From Kiritimatiellia bacterium (GTDB taxonomy: Bacteria; Verrucomicrobiota; Kiritimatiellia; RFP12; UBA1067), in assembly GCA_017447805.1 (NCBI GenBank), contig JAFSMR010000063.1, forward strand, positions 25,674 to 89,673: a stretch of 64,000 nucleotides of DNA. Direction: 5' to 3'. Positions 1 to 6,363 of the stretch are shown here, piece after piece. The notes under the pieces are model-generated. The model searched no databases. It saw only the letters and a list, made by a program, of their open reading frames with translations, and had not been told where the DNA came from. The stretch's first letter is position 1; each line of letters opens with the position of its first letter. A program made the translations under genes and the position numbers.

Positions 1-2
1 TG

Positions 3-287
3 CCAAATGTAAACTATGCCGAGGATATCGTTCCTCTTTCGTCTTTCCGCTCTGATGTCACGCGGTTGATGTCACAGACCCGTCAGACGCACCGTCCAAT
101 CGTTGTGACACAAAACGGGCGGGCGGCCAATGTATTTCTCGATGTATCCGACTACCAAGCGCTCATTGACAAACTCGACTTGCTGATGGATCTCAACAAG
201 GGCGAGAAGGATATTTCCGCCGGGCGTATTTACTCGACTGATGATGCCCGTCGCATTGTTGCCGCAGATCTGGGAGTGTGCGTCTGA
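3..287 (+). CDS. Phd/YefM-family antitoxin, 5' end outside the window
   Basis: The reading frame is open from the first bases of the window, so the start codon lies upstream; the first in-window ATG (69) falls inside the conserved part. The visible product contains the Phd/YefM signature: an N-terminal DNA-binding half (NYAEDIVPLSSFRSDVTRL), then RPIVVTQNGRAANVFLDVSDYQAL, then a C-terminal toxin-neutralising tail. Phd proteins bind their own promoter and neutralise a ParE/RelE or Doc toxin. The stop overlaps the start of the following ParE-like gene (TGATG at 285-289), the normal antitoxin-toxin coupling. Family assignment is firm; the missing N-terminus is probably only a few residues. Confidence 0.88.
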   Translation, partial: PNVNYAEDIVPLSSFRSDVTRLMSQTRQTHRPIVVTQNGRAANVFLDVSDYQALIDKLDLLMDLNKGEKDISAGRIYSTDDARRIVAADLGVCV

Positions 288-607
288 TGGCGACGGTCGT
301 ATGGTCTGATCATGCGCTTTGCCGTATCAGGGAACAGGCGCGATATATTGCCGAACGATCATGCTCGACCGAAATTGCTTGGAAATGGGCGTGTGACGTT
401 TTTGACGAGGCCAAAGACCTCGCCGATTTCCCGAATATAGGACATCGGCTGCCCGAATTCCCCAACTCGCCGTATCTTGAGATTCTCGTCCGCAAAAACT
501 TTCGGCTGATCTACCGCATTGAAAAGGCTAGTTGTTTTATCGTCTCCGTGCGCCGATCCAGTATGCTATTGGATGAAGCGGCAATTGAAGAATTCAATGC
601 GGTTTAA
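287..607 (+). CDS. ParE/RelE-family toxin
   Basis: A protein of about 106 aa with the ParE/RelE fold pattern: VVWSDHALCRIREQARYIAE (helix hairpin), IGHRLPEF, then EILVRKNFRLIYRI followed by a final strand. Such toxins either cleave ribosome-bound mRNA (RelE) or poison gyrase (ParE); the sequence alone does not separate these, although the EILVRKNFRLIYR pattern is more ParE-like. I chose ATG 287, which overlaps the antitoxin stop; a GTG at 278 is possible but would overlap more. It forms an operon with the Phd-like antitoxin just upstream. Confidence 0.85.
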   Translation: MATVVWSDHALCRIREQARYIAERSCSTEIAWKWACDVFDEAKDLADFPNIGHRLPEFPNSPYLEILVRKNFRLIYRIEKASCFIVSVRRSSMLLDEAAIEEFNAV

Positions 608-682
608 CCGATGGCTTCTTTGCTGTTATGCACTTTATTGAAAACGATAAAGTAAAATCAGCAAAAAGCCGGAATATATGTC

Positions 683-719
683 TGCAAAATGGCGGAGTAA
701 AAGTGTGCAAAATGGCGGA
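683..719. repeat. Two direct copies of a 14-bp box, period 23 bp
   Basis: The box TGCAAAATGGCGGA occurs at 683-696 and 706-719. The spacing resembles the tandem boxes at 4324-4369 (also 23 bp) and those over the ATPase promoter at 9450-9527 (32 bp). No gene starts next to it now, so it may be a leftover operator. Function is inference. Confidence 0.5.
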
Positions 720-913
720 ATGGCCGTAAGCGGTGCCGCTCGGTGGAGACTCGGCGTTGCGCCTTGCTCGGAACTATGTTAAGGCGAATCGACGAAGCGA
801 CGATTGGTGCGCCATCCTTCAGAATGATACTCACCGGGACACCTTTCGCCTACACAAGACCCGATGGCTCAATCGTCTGCCCCATCGGTTGCCTCAGGCC
901 ATAACGAAATAAG

Positions 914-936
914 CCGCCTCCCGATAAAGGAGACGG
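914..936 (-). terminator. Rho-independent terminator of the first PEP-CTERM gene
   Basis: Read on the minus strand, an 8-bp stem (CCGTCTCC/GGAGGCGG, one G-U pair) with a 7-nt loop is followed by CTTATTTC. It lies about 30 bp after the stop of the gene at 965-1486. Confidence 0.7.
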
Positions 937-964
937 ATTTCTTTATACCCTGATCGATGTGCTC

Positions 965-1486
965 TTACGCGCGTTTGCGCTTCAGCGCCAATCCAGCCAA
1001 ACCGAGAAGGAGCAACACTCCCGAAGTCGGCTCAGGGACAACTTCAGATGTCATCGATACACCTGCATAGTTGTCATCAGCCCATAGGGAACCTCCGGTA
1101 TTAGTATCCCATGCAACTTCATAAAAACCAGATTCTGTTTGGTTATCACCATTATAATCAATGCCATAATAACCAGATGTTGGAAGGTTATCATCAGTAC
1201 CTCCAGTTGTTGCTAGAATTGCAAACAAATAGTTACCTGAGTTCATCGTTAAATTAGCTGCGCCAGCTACTTCGCCGCCAACGAACGTTGCATTGTCCAC
1301 AACTGCGCCGCCAGTTATGGCAAGAGTATTTGAAATGGCAAAGTTATCTGCATCTGTAACCATAATAAGGTAGGCTTGGCCACCTTCGTATGCTATGTTA
1401 TCAGCATAAGTTTGCCAGTTTAACGCAGCTGCGTTTGCTACATAAGCAAATATTGCCGCACCGATTAATGATAGTAGTTTTTTCAT
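965..1486 (-). CDS. PEP-CTERM sorting-domain protein, copy 1
   Basis: A 173-aa exported protein. The N-terminus is a signal peptide (MKKLLSLIGAAIFAYVANA, cleavage after ANA). The C-terminus is a textbook PEP-CTERM signal: VPEPTSG, a hydrophobic LLLLGLAGLAL stretch, then KRKRA. In known systems this tail is processed by an exosortase in the inner membrane and the protein goes to the surface or matrix. The central part is homologous to copy 3 (5757-6308), sharing ITGG..VDNA.F.GG.V and SGFYEV.W motifs. It lies 47 bp after the secreted-protein gene 1534-2259, probably as one operon, with a ribosome-binding site AGGA before the start. The function of the body is unknown. Confidence 0.88.
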   Translation of the reverse strand: MKKLLSLIGAAIFAYVANAAALNWQTYADNIAYEGGQAYLIMVTDADNFAISNTLAITGGAVVDNATFVGGEVAGAANLTMNSGNYLFAILATTGGTDDNLPTSGYYGIDYNGDNQTESGFYEVAWDTNTGGSLWADDNYAGVSMTSEVVPEPTSGVLLLLGLAGLALKRKRA

Positions 1487-1533
1487 TTATTTTTCCTGTT
1501 TGTGCATAGCAGACCATCCGCTACACTAAATAG

Positions 1534-2259
1534 TTATTTTGCAAGTGGTGATTTTTCGATTAGCTCACCATCCTCAGATGTTGTGGGCCTTGCATACCAG
1601 AATCCTTTCCCAGCAGGGATTGAGTCGGTTGTAGCTGTAGTTGTGGCACCAACCTTTACCCATGCAGGACCAGCAGGGAAGCGATTTGCGTTGTAGGCGC
1701 GATAGAAATATACGGTAAACGAATTTGATTCATTGTCCCAAACCTGAATTTGATCTGAGCTTCCCGCTGCACTTCCAGAAACTGCACCACAGGTGGCCCA
1801 ATCAATCGGACCATTGTTGAGTTTTAAATCAGTTGGAAATGCAGATGAAATCATATTAAATCCAGCTGCAATGTCATGTGTATATGGGGCTGCATTCACT
1901 AAACCAGAAACATAGATTGATCCTGCTTGCGCAGTCGTAGGACGCGCAAACCATACACCTGCCCCATGAGGGATAGAATCTGTTGTTACAGTTGTTGTAG
2001 CACCGACTTTCACCCAAGCTGGACCAGCAGGAAAACGATTTGCGTTGTAGGCACGGTAGAAATAAACGGTAAATGAGGAAGTTGAAGGGTCCCATACTTG
2101 TATTTGATCCGAACTACCTGCCACGCTACCAGGGACAAGAGCTTCTGAATTTGCAATCAAATTTGTTACAGCGAAAGAATCTCCAGTGCCGACTACCGGG
2201 CGGAAATTCAAAGCAATCATGTTAAACCCAGGCTTGATCTCGATAGTCTGATAGCCCAC
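1534..2259 (-). CDS. Secreted two-repeat protein, start-less copy 1
   Basis: The frame encodes two copies of a domain of about 110 residues, each with GFNMI, DQIQVWD, FTVYFYRAY, GPAWVK and IP.G.G.W(F/Y)ARP motifs. It is a paralogue of the intact gene 6364-7215 (283 aa). That protein begins with a full signal peptide; here only its end survives (CGAVLPAHA, encoded back to about 2306), and an in-frame stop then replaces the first 14 or so residues. The only usable start is a GTG at 2259, after the signal cleavage site, which would give a non-exported protein. The break coincides with the 168-bp inverted repeat. I read it as a truncated, possibly silent cassette. I do not recognise the domain family. 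Confidence 0.72.
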   Translation of the reverse strand: MGYQTIEIKPGFNMIALNFRPVVGTGDSFAVTNLIANSEALVPGSVAGSSDQIQVWDPSTSSFTVYFYRAYNANRFPAGPAWVKVGATTTVTTDSIPHGAGVWFARPTTAQAGSIYVSGLVNAAPYTHDIAAGFNMISSAFPTDLKLNNGPIDWATCGAVSGSAAGSSDQIQVWDNESNSFTVYFYRAYNANRFPAGPAWVKVGATTTATTDSIPAGKGFWYARPTTSEDGELIEKSPLAK

Positions 2260-2264
2260 CGTAT

Positions 2265-2432
2265 CGCTCTCGATTGCGGCGTGTGCGGGGAGGACTGCGC
2301 CACAGAACGAAAGTGATTAAAAGCAAACCTACTTTACTTTTAATCACCAACCTAGTTGACTTTTAATCAGTGTTTTTTTGATACAATATATGCAGATATC
2401 GATAAAAGAAGTCAGCGCGATTTAGGCGCGCT
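2265..2432 (-). repeat. 168-bp inverted repeat, left arm
   Basis: Pairs with 4260-4427 with no gaps and, by eye, six mismatches, all transitions. It runs from an AGCGCGCC...CGCGCT hairpin downstream of the PIN toxin, through TTGTATCAAAAAAA and two 23-bp direct repeats beginning GATTAAAAGT, into the 42 bp encoding the end of the secreted protein's signal peptide. Confidence 0.92.
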
Positions 2433-2446
2433 GGCGGACAAACTTG

Positions 2447-2848
2447 TCAAATACCCGCGATATCGCAAAATTCGGATGGCGTTACAACAATAGCGGATTT
2501 TGGATAGTGTTTGATGTTACCAGTGACAAGGTTGGTGTCTGCTGCAAGCGCTGTGCAGAAAAATACTTTGTCGTCTGGATCGGGAAAGGTCTCGTTTGAT
2601 TCAACAGGGGTGAAATCTTCGCCTTGTTCCTTAATTCTATCAATAAGCAAAGAAACTTCTCTCGGGTCGAATTTGAAATGAATTCTTCTCAAAACTTCTT
2701 CATATTCGTCCAATATCTCTTGTGAAAATACAGGAATAATATCGCCTTTGACAATTGCTTTTGCTATTCTTACTGTGGGCGATAGTTGATTTTTAGAAAT
2801 GAACGAAGAAACGAACACATTGGTATCTATGACAGCTTTTATGCTCAT
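2447..2848 (-). CDS. PIN-domain toxin, left arm
   Basis: A 133-aa protein of the PIN family commonly found as a putative toxin-antitoxin toxin (PIN_3-like). Expected metal-binding acidic residues are visible: the first Asp in AVIDTNVFVSSF (residue 8), a Glu in EILDEYEEVL, and Asp residues in FPDPDDKVFFCTALA, followed by LVTGN.KHYP. PIN toxins are Mg-dependent ribonucleases; the target is not predictable. Its ATG overlaps the antitoxin stop by 4 bp. It is a diverged inverted paralogue of 3832-4245, sharing for example LSPTVRIA.AI.K and FPDPDDKVFFCTALAA. Confidence 0.88.
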   Translation of the reverse strand: MSIKAVIDTNVFVSSFISKNQLSPTVRIAKAIVKGDIIPVFSQEILDEYEEVLRRIHFKFDPREVSLLIDRIKEQGEDFTPVESNETFPDPDDKVFFCTALAADTNLVTGNIKHYPKSAIVVTPSEFCDIAGI

Positions 2849-3213
2849 ATTTCAAGCTCCGATGACTCAAGTTGAGAGGCTTGGCGCTCGCGGCGTTCTT
2901 TGCGAACTTCTGCTATCATTGCATTGATGTCATCCAAGGTTGGTTCGCTTTTACCTTTGAGTTGCTCTTGTGTTTGTGACCTCAATTTTTCAAAGGCTTC
3001 AAGAGCTCGATTGCCGGAAACCGTAGCTTTTTTTGCGTATACATCGCTAGGACTGTAGTCGTAGATTTCAAATGGGATTTTACGATTGCGAAGTGCCGCT
3101 TTGGCGAAAACTACAAACGCCGTGGACATTGTCATGCCTATATTCTCGCAAAACTGGCTGAAGTCACGCTTGAGGCCTTCATCCATGCGTATACTAAATG
3201 CGGTTTGAGCCAT
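2845..3213 (-). CDS. RelB/DinJ-family antitoxin, left arm
   Basis: A 122-aa protein. The N-terminal half is a ribbon-helix-helix (AFSIRMDEGLKRDFSQFCENIGMTMSTAF), followed by the RelB/DinJ KIPFEI motif and a C-terminal region (EPTLDDINAMIAEVRKERRER) that should wrap the toxin. A perfect AGGAGG precedes ATG 3213. It is translationally coupled to the PIN toxin (ATGA overlap). Its promoter (3245-3274) mirrors that of the right arm. It is homologous to 3524-3835 but clearly diverged. Confidence 0.87.
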   Translation of the reverse strand: MAQTAFSIRMDEGLKRDFSQFCENIGMTMSTAFVVFAKAALRNRKIPFEIYDYSPSDVYAKKATVSGNRALEAFEKLRSQTQEQLKGKSEPTLDDINAMIAEVRKERRERQASQLESSELEI

Positions 3214-3244
3214 ATTTGCACCTCCTGTATCTCAAAACGCGCAT

Positions 3245-3274
3245 ATTGTAGCATATTAGAGGACATTTTGTCAA
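3245..3274 (-). promoter_or_regulatory. Promoter of the left toxin-antitoxin operon
   Basis: On the minus strand: perfect -35 TTGACA (3274-3269), 18-bp spacer, -10 TACAAT (3250-3245), extended by TGC. It ends 32 bp before the antitoxin ATG. Confidence 0.8.
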
Positions 3275-3452
3275 GAGCGCGATGGATTCTCGCTCTTATT
3301 CCGGATGATGGAATAAGGTAATATTAAATGGCACAAATATCCCGTAAATGGGCGATATGAGCCAAACACATCCTTCGCCACATAGCGGTAAGCCTAAGTT
3401 TCTCATGACTTAAGTAAAGTAAATCACCTGGTAAATAAAACTACCGCCCACA

Positions 3453-3482
3453 TTGACAAGAGGAAGTCAGATATGGTATAAT
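3453..3482 (+). promoter_or_regulatory. Promoter of the right toxin-antitoxin operon
   Basis: -35 TTGACA (3453-3458), 18-bp spacer, perfect -10 TATAAT (3477-3482). The spacer length equals that of the mirror promoter on the left arm. Confidence 0.85.
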
Positions 3483-3523
3483 ACAAGCAACTGCTAAACT
3501 AATACATAAAGAAGGTGATGTGC

Positions 3524-3835
3524 ATGAGCCAGGCATTGTTACAAGTAAGGGTTGACAGAGGTCTCAAAGAACAGACCGCCGCAATATATGACGCAATAGG
3601 CATTGACCTGCCTACGGCGATACGGATGTTCTTCAAGAGAACTGTCATGGTCGGTGGCCTTCCTTTTGAGGGGAGGTTGATTATGCGCGACAACGCAGCA
3701 CAGAGAGCCTTTGCTTCAATGCGCCAGAAAGTCGAAGCTATGCAAGAGGACGAGCCTACGCTAGATGAGATAAACGAATACATCTCATCTGTCCGCCGGA
3801 GCAGAAAATCAGCTGAAGCCACAGCAAGGACATGA
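3524..3835 (+). CDS. RelB/DinJ-family antitoxin, right arm
   Basis: A 103-aa antitoxin with an N-terminal ribbon-helix-helix (ALLQVRVDRGLKEQTAAIYDAIGIDLPTAI), a GGLPFEG turn and a C-terminal EPTLDEINEYISSVRRSRK helix. ATG 3524 is chosen because AAGG (3512-3515) stands 8 bp before it; earlier GTG/ATG codons at 3515 and 3518 fall on the ribosome-binding site. The stop overlaps the PIN toxin start (ATGA), as in the left arm. Confidence 0.85.
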   Translation: MSQALLQVRVDRGLKEQTAAIYDAIGIDLPTAIRMFFKRTVMVGGLPFEGRLIMRDNAAQRAFASMRQKVEAMQEDEPTLDEINEYISSVRRSRKSAEATART

Positions 3836-4245
3836 GCATGATAAAAGCCGTCATAGACACAAATGTCCTTGTGTCCGCTTTCTGGACTCCAAACAGACTG
3901 TCGCCAACCGTTCGGATTGCCGATGCCATTATCAAGGACATGTTCACTCCTCTTTATTCATTACAGATGATAGAGGAGTATCGAGAGGTCTTGTTTCGTT
4001 CGAAGTTCGGATTCTCCAAAGATGAAGTCAATAACCTCGTCGAACACATTGTAAAGTATGGCGAGCATAAGGAACCAACCGAATCCGCCGCCAATTTCCC
4101 AGACCCTGACGACAAGGTGTTCTTCTGTACAGCCTTGGCTGCAAGTTCAGACAATCCACTTCTAGTGACGGGCAACGCAAAGCATTATCCACCGGCAGAT
4201 TTTGTTGTAAGCCCCGCTGAATTTTGCAACATATTGGGTATTTGA
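3832..4245 (+). CDS. PIN-domain toxin, right arm
   Basis: A 137-aa PIN protein with AVIDTNVLVSAF, the EEYREVLF helix, FPDPDDKVFFCTALAAS and LLVTGNAKHYP. It is homologous along its whole length to the left-arm toxin (2447-2848), including the C-terminal (S)PAEFCNILGI. The last codons run straight into sequence shared with the left arm (TATTTGACAAGTT), so the inverted similarity extends past the 168-bp repeat into the toxin gene. It is a predicted ribonuclease neutralised by the antitoxin encoded just upstream. Confidence 0.88.
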   Translation: MSMIKAVIDTNVLVSAFWTPNRLSPTVRIADAIIKDMFTPLYSLQMIEEYREVLFRSKFGFSKDEVNNLVEHIVKYGEHKEPTESAANFPDPDDKVFFCTALAASSDNPLLVTGNAKHYPPADFVVSPAEFCNILGI

Positions 4246-4259
4246 CAAGTTGTGTTTCT

Positions 4260-4427
4260 AGCGCGCCTAAACCGCGCTGACTTCTTTTATCGATATCTGC
4301 GTGTATTGTATCAAAAAAATACCGATTAAAAGTCAACTAGGTTGGTGATTAAAAGTAAAGTAGGTTTGTTTTTAATCACTTTCGTTCTGTGGCGCAGTCC
4401 TCCCCGCACACGCCGCAATCGAGAGCG
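4260..4427 (+). repeat. 168-bp inverted repeat, right arm
   Basis: Reverse-complement partner of 2265-2432. The internal direct repeats are at 4324-4346 and 4347-4369 (GATTAAAAGT, then CAACTAGGTTGGT or AAAGTAGGTTTGT). The last 42 bp (4386-4427) are identical to the 5' coding region of all three secreted two-repeat genes. Confidence 0.92.
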
Positions 4428-4432
4428 GAACA

Positions 4433-5125
4433 GTGGGATATGACACGATTGGTTTAACAGCGAATACTTGGTATCTTGTTGCTCCTCAATTCAAACAAGT
4501 TTCCGCAACAACAGATATAGTGGATCTATTAGGGAATGTTACTTTTACTGGTCTTCAAGCTGTTCCTTTTGCAAGTAGAGCTACTGGTGCGCAAATTCAG
4601 ATATATGATTCGGCAAATGAAAAATATTCCATTTATTATTACATCAGTGACAGCAAAAATGGAACTGCTTGGGCTAAATCAAAAAATGTTGTACCTGAAA
4701 CTATTCCTTTGAGTTTGGGTGAAGGATTTTGGTTTAAGACAGGCACATTGGAAGGCGATACAGCAAGTTTGAGAGTATTAGGCTCTGTCAAGTCTGAAAT
4801 ATCAAAGACAATTAATGTTGGAGTTGATGGCGAGTGGATGATAGCTTGTAATCCATATCCAGTGGCACTTTCTTGGGATAATGTAACAACAAGTTTGGAA
4901 GCTAAACCTTTTGCAAATCGCAACACTGACTGTGCCCAAATACAGGTATATGATGCAGCAAATGAAAAATACTCAATCTACTACTATATTAGTGACAGTA
5001 AGAATGGAACCGCATGGGCAAAGACAAAGAATACTCTAGCCACAGGAACAATGGCAGAAGCTGGTCAGGCCTTTTGGGTTAAAGCTCCAACTTCAGGTTC
5101 TTTGACTTTCACATTCTCTAATTAA
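4433..5125 (+). CDS. Secreted two-repeat protein, start-less copy 2
   Basis: A distant paralogue of 1534-2259 and 6364-7215, with two repeats of about 110 residues (A.IQ(I/V)YD.ANEKYSIYYYIS twice, NGTAWAK twice, GFWFK and AFWVK). As in copy 1, the signal peptide is cut at the same base: codons for CGAVLPAHAAIES remain (from 4386) but no ATG, GTG or TTG lies before the signal cleavage region; the first start is GTG 4433. It is followed after 46 bp by a PEP-CTERM gene with its own signal peptide. Its coding sequence is richer in A+T than the housekeeping genes. It is probably not exported as it stands. Unknown family. Confidence 0.7.
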   Translation: MGYDTIGLTANTWYLVAPQFKQVSATTDIVDLLGNVTFTGLQAVPFASRATGAQIQIYDSANEKYSIYYYISDSKNGTAWAKSKNVVPETIPLSLGEGFWFKTGTLEGDTASLRVLGSVKSEISKTINVGVDGEWMIACNPYPVALSWDNVTTSLEAKPFANRNTDCAQIQVYDAANEKYSIYYYISDSKNGTAWAKTKNTLATGTMAEAGQAFWVKAPTSGSLTFTFSN

Positions 5126-5171
5126 TTTTGTGCGTTGCATGGTGTGACGCGCAGAAAAAGGAAACAAAAAA

Positions 5172-5681
5172 ATGAAAAAACTAATTGTATTGCTTGGACT
5201 AGCACTAATGGCTGTCTCAGCAAAAGCAGCCACTGCAAACTGGATGGTTGACTTAGGAACAGACACATATGATACATGGTCATTCTATGTGTTTAATGGC
5301 ACTCAAGCTAGTACGCTAGCAAATTATCTAACAACAGGCAAGATAGCTGAATTCAATACTGAAATTGCCAATTATGGTAGTTCAGCAGTGGCATTGGATT
5401 CCGGCTATGCTGAAGACGGTATTAGTAATGTAGGTGAAGCAATCAGTGCGCTACTATATAATTCACTGGAACCAGATGCAACGTTTTATTATATTGCATC
5501 CGCTAGCACAGAAGGGTATACTTATGCTCCACCTGCTAGCGCGCCAGATCAATTATACTGGGAACTTACTGATTTTGCTGAAGGAACTGTCGGCAGCTCT
5601 GAAGTTGTTCCTGAGCCGACTTCGGGCTTGCTGATGTTGCTTGGCCTTGCTGGTCTTGCTCTCAAGCGCAAGAAAGCGTAA
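5172..5681 (+). CDS. PEP-CTERM sorting-domain protein, copy 2
   Basis: A 169-aa protein: signal peptide (MKKLIVLLGLALMAVSAKA), variable middle, and the PEP-CTERM tail VPEPTSG, LLMLLGLAGLAL, KRKKA. The middle shares little with copies 1 and 3 beyond the start and the tail, so this is the most diverged of the three. An AAGGAAAC ribosome-binding site precedes the ATG. It is followed by a strong terminator at 5706-5736. It should be sorted by an exosortase, none of which is encoded in this window. Confidence 0.87.
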   Translation: MKKLIVLLGLALMAVSAKAATANWMVDLGTDTYDTWSFYVFNGTQASTLANYLTTGKIAEFNTEIANYGSSAVALDSGYAEDGISNVGEAISALLYNSLEPDATFYYIASASTEGYTYAPPASAPDQLYWELTDFAEGTVGSSEVVPEPTSGLLMLLGLAGLALKRKKA

Positions 5682-5705
5682 GCTTAGCAAAAACGCAATA
5701 ACAAC

Positions 5706-5736
5706 AAAGAAACCGCCAATTCGAGGCGGTTTCTTT
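5706..5736. terminator. Bidirectional terminator between converging PEP-CTERM genes
   Basis: A perfect 12-bp stem (AAAGAAACCGCC/GGCGGTTTCTTT) with a 7-nt loop. The A and T tracts at the stem ends allow termination in both directions, serving the genes ending at 5681 (+) and 5757 (-). Confidence 0.9.
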
Positions 5737-5756
5737 GTATGTGCTAGATATATAGC

Positions 5757-6308
5757 TTAGGCTCTTTTACGCTTCAGCGCCAATCCAGCCAAACCGAGAA
5801 GGAGCAATACTCCCGAAGTCGGCTCAGGGACAACGTCCGTAGACATCGATGCACCTGCGAAGCCTTCATCGGCAAATAGTGACGCACCTGTGTCTGAACT
5901 CCATGTAACTTCATAGAATCCTGAGTTCGTTCCATTTCCACCGTCTGTATCGACAGCATATGTTCCGGCTGTAGGAGTGGATGAACTAGATCCATCGGAA
6001 GTCGTTATGATGGCAAAGTAATATGTGGTACCATCAACGAGACTGCCTGTTTCTTGCCATGTACCATACACAGACCCTCCTTGAAATGCCGCGTTGTCAA
6101 CGATTGTGCCGCCAGTTACAGCAAGCGAATCCGATACTGCGAATGTTGATGAGTCTGTTACTTGAACGAGATAAGCCATGCCGCCTGTAATCCAGTCGGA
6201 ATCAGCACTACCATCGTTTATGTAGGCCCAGGTTGACCATTGTAGCGCAGCGGCATTGGCGGCAAGGCCAAGCAGAACTGCACTCATTGCTATTAGTAGT
6301 TTCTTCAT
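5757..6308 (-). CDS. PEP-CTERM sorting-domain protein, copy 3
   Basis: A 183-aa protein with signal peptide MKKLLIAMSAVLLGLAANA and a C-terminal VPEPTSG-hydrophobic-KRKRA tail almost identical at DNA level to copy 1. The body shares ALQWSTWAYI, GG.AYLVQVTD, LAVTGGTIVDNAAFQGG and SGFYEVTWSSDTGASLFAD with copy 1. It lies directly downstream of the intact secreted two-repeat gene (6364-7215), probably as one operon under the promoter at 7318-7347. The recurring pairing suggests that the two proteins act together, perhaps as surface partners. Confidence 0.88.
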   Translation of the reverse strand: MKKLLIAMSAVLLGLAANAAALQWSTWAYINDGSADSDWITGGMAYLVQVTDSSTFAVSDSLAVTGGTIVDNAAFQGGSVYGTWQETGSLVDGTTYYFAIITTSDGSSSSTPTAGTYAVDTDGGNGTNSGFYEVTWSSDTGASLFADEGFAGASMSTDVVPEPTSGVLLLLGLAGLALKRKRA

Positions 6309-6363
6309 TTATTCGTTTCCGTTCTTTTTTCTTGCGCGGCAGACCATCCACCGCACTAAATCA

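Larger units (their letters stand above)
608..964. other. Intergenic stretch without a gene
   Basis: I see no convincing coding sequence here. It holds the two-copy 23-bp-period repeat at 683-719 and the terminator hairpin at 914-936. The middle part (about 725-900) looks like decayed sequence that matches nothing I recognise. Confidence 0.5.
3214..3523. other. Divergent promoter region and axis of the inverted locus
   Basis: About 300 bp without a gene between the two antitoxin starts. It carries the two outward promoters at 3245-3274 and 3453-3482. The symmetry axis of the whole inverted locus falls near 3345. The central 150 bp is not itself an obvious palindrome. Confidence 0.7.

Noticed and set aside
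1874..2095. Separate Cys/Phe-rich small protein inside the secreted-protein gene
   Set aside because: It is an alternate frame of the two-repeat gene with no start signal.
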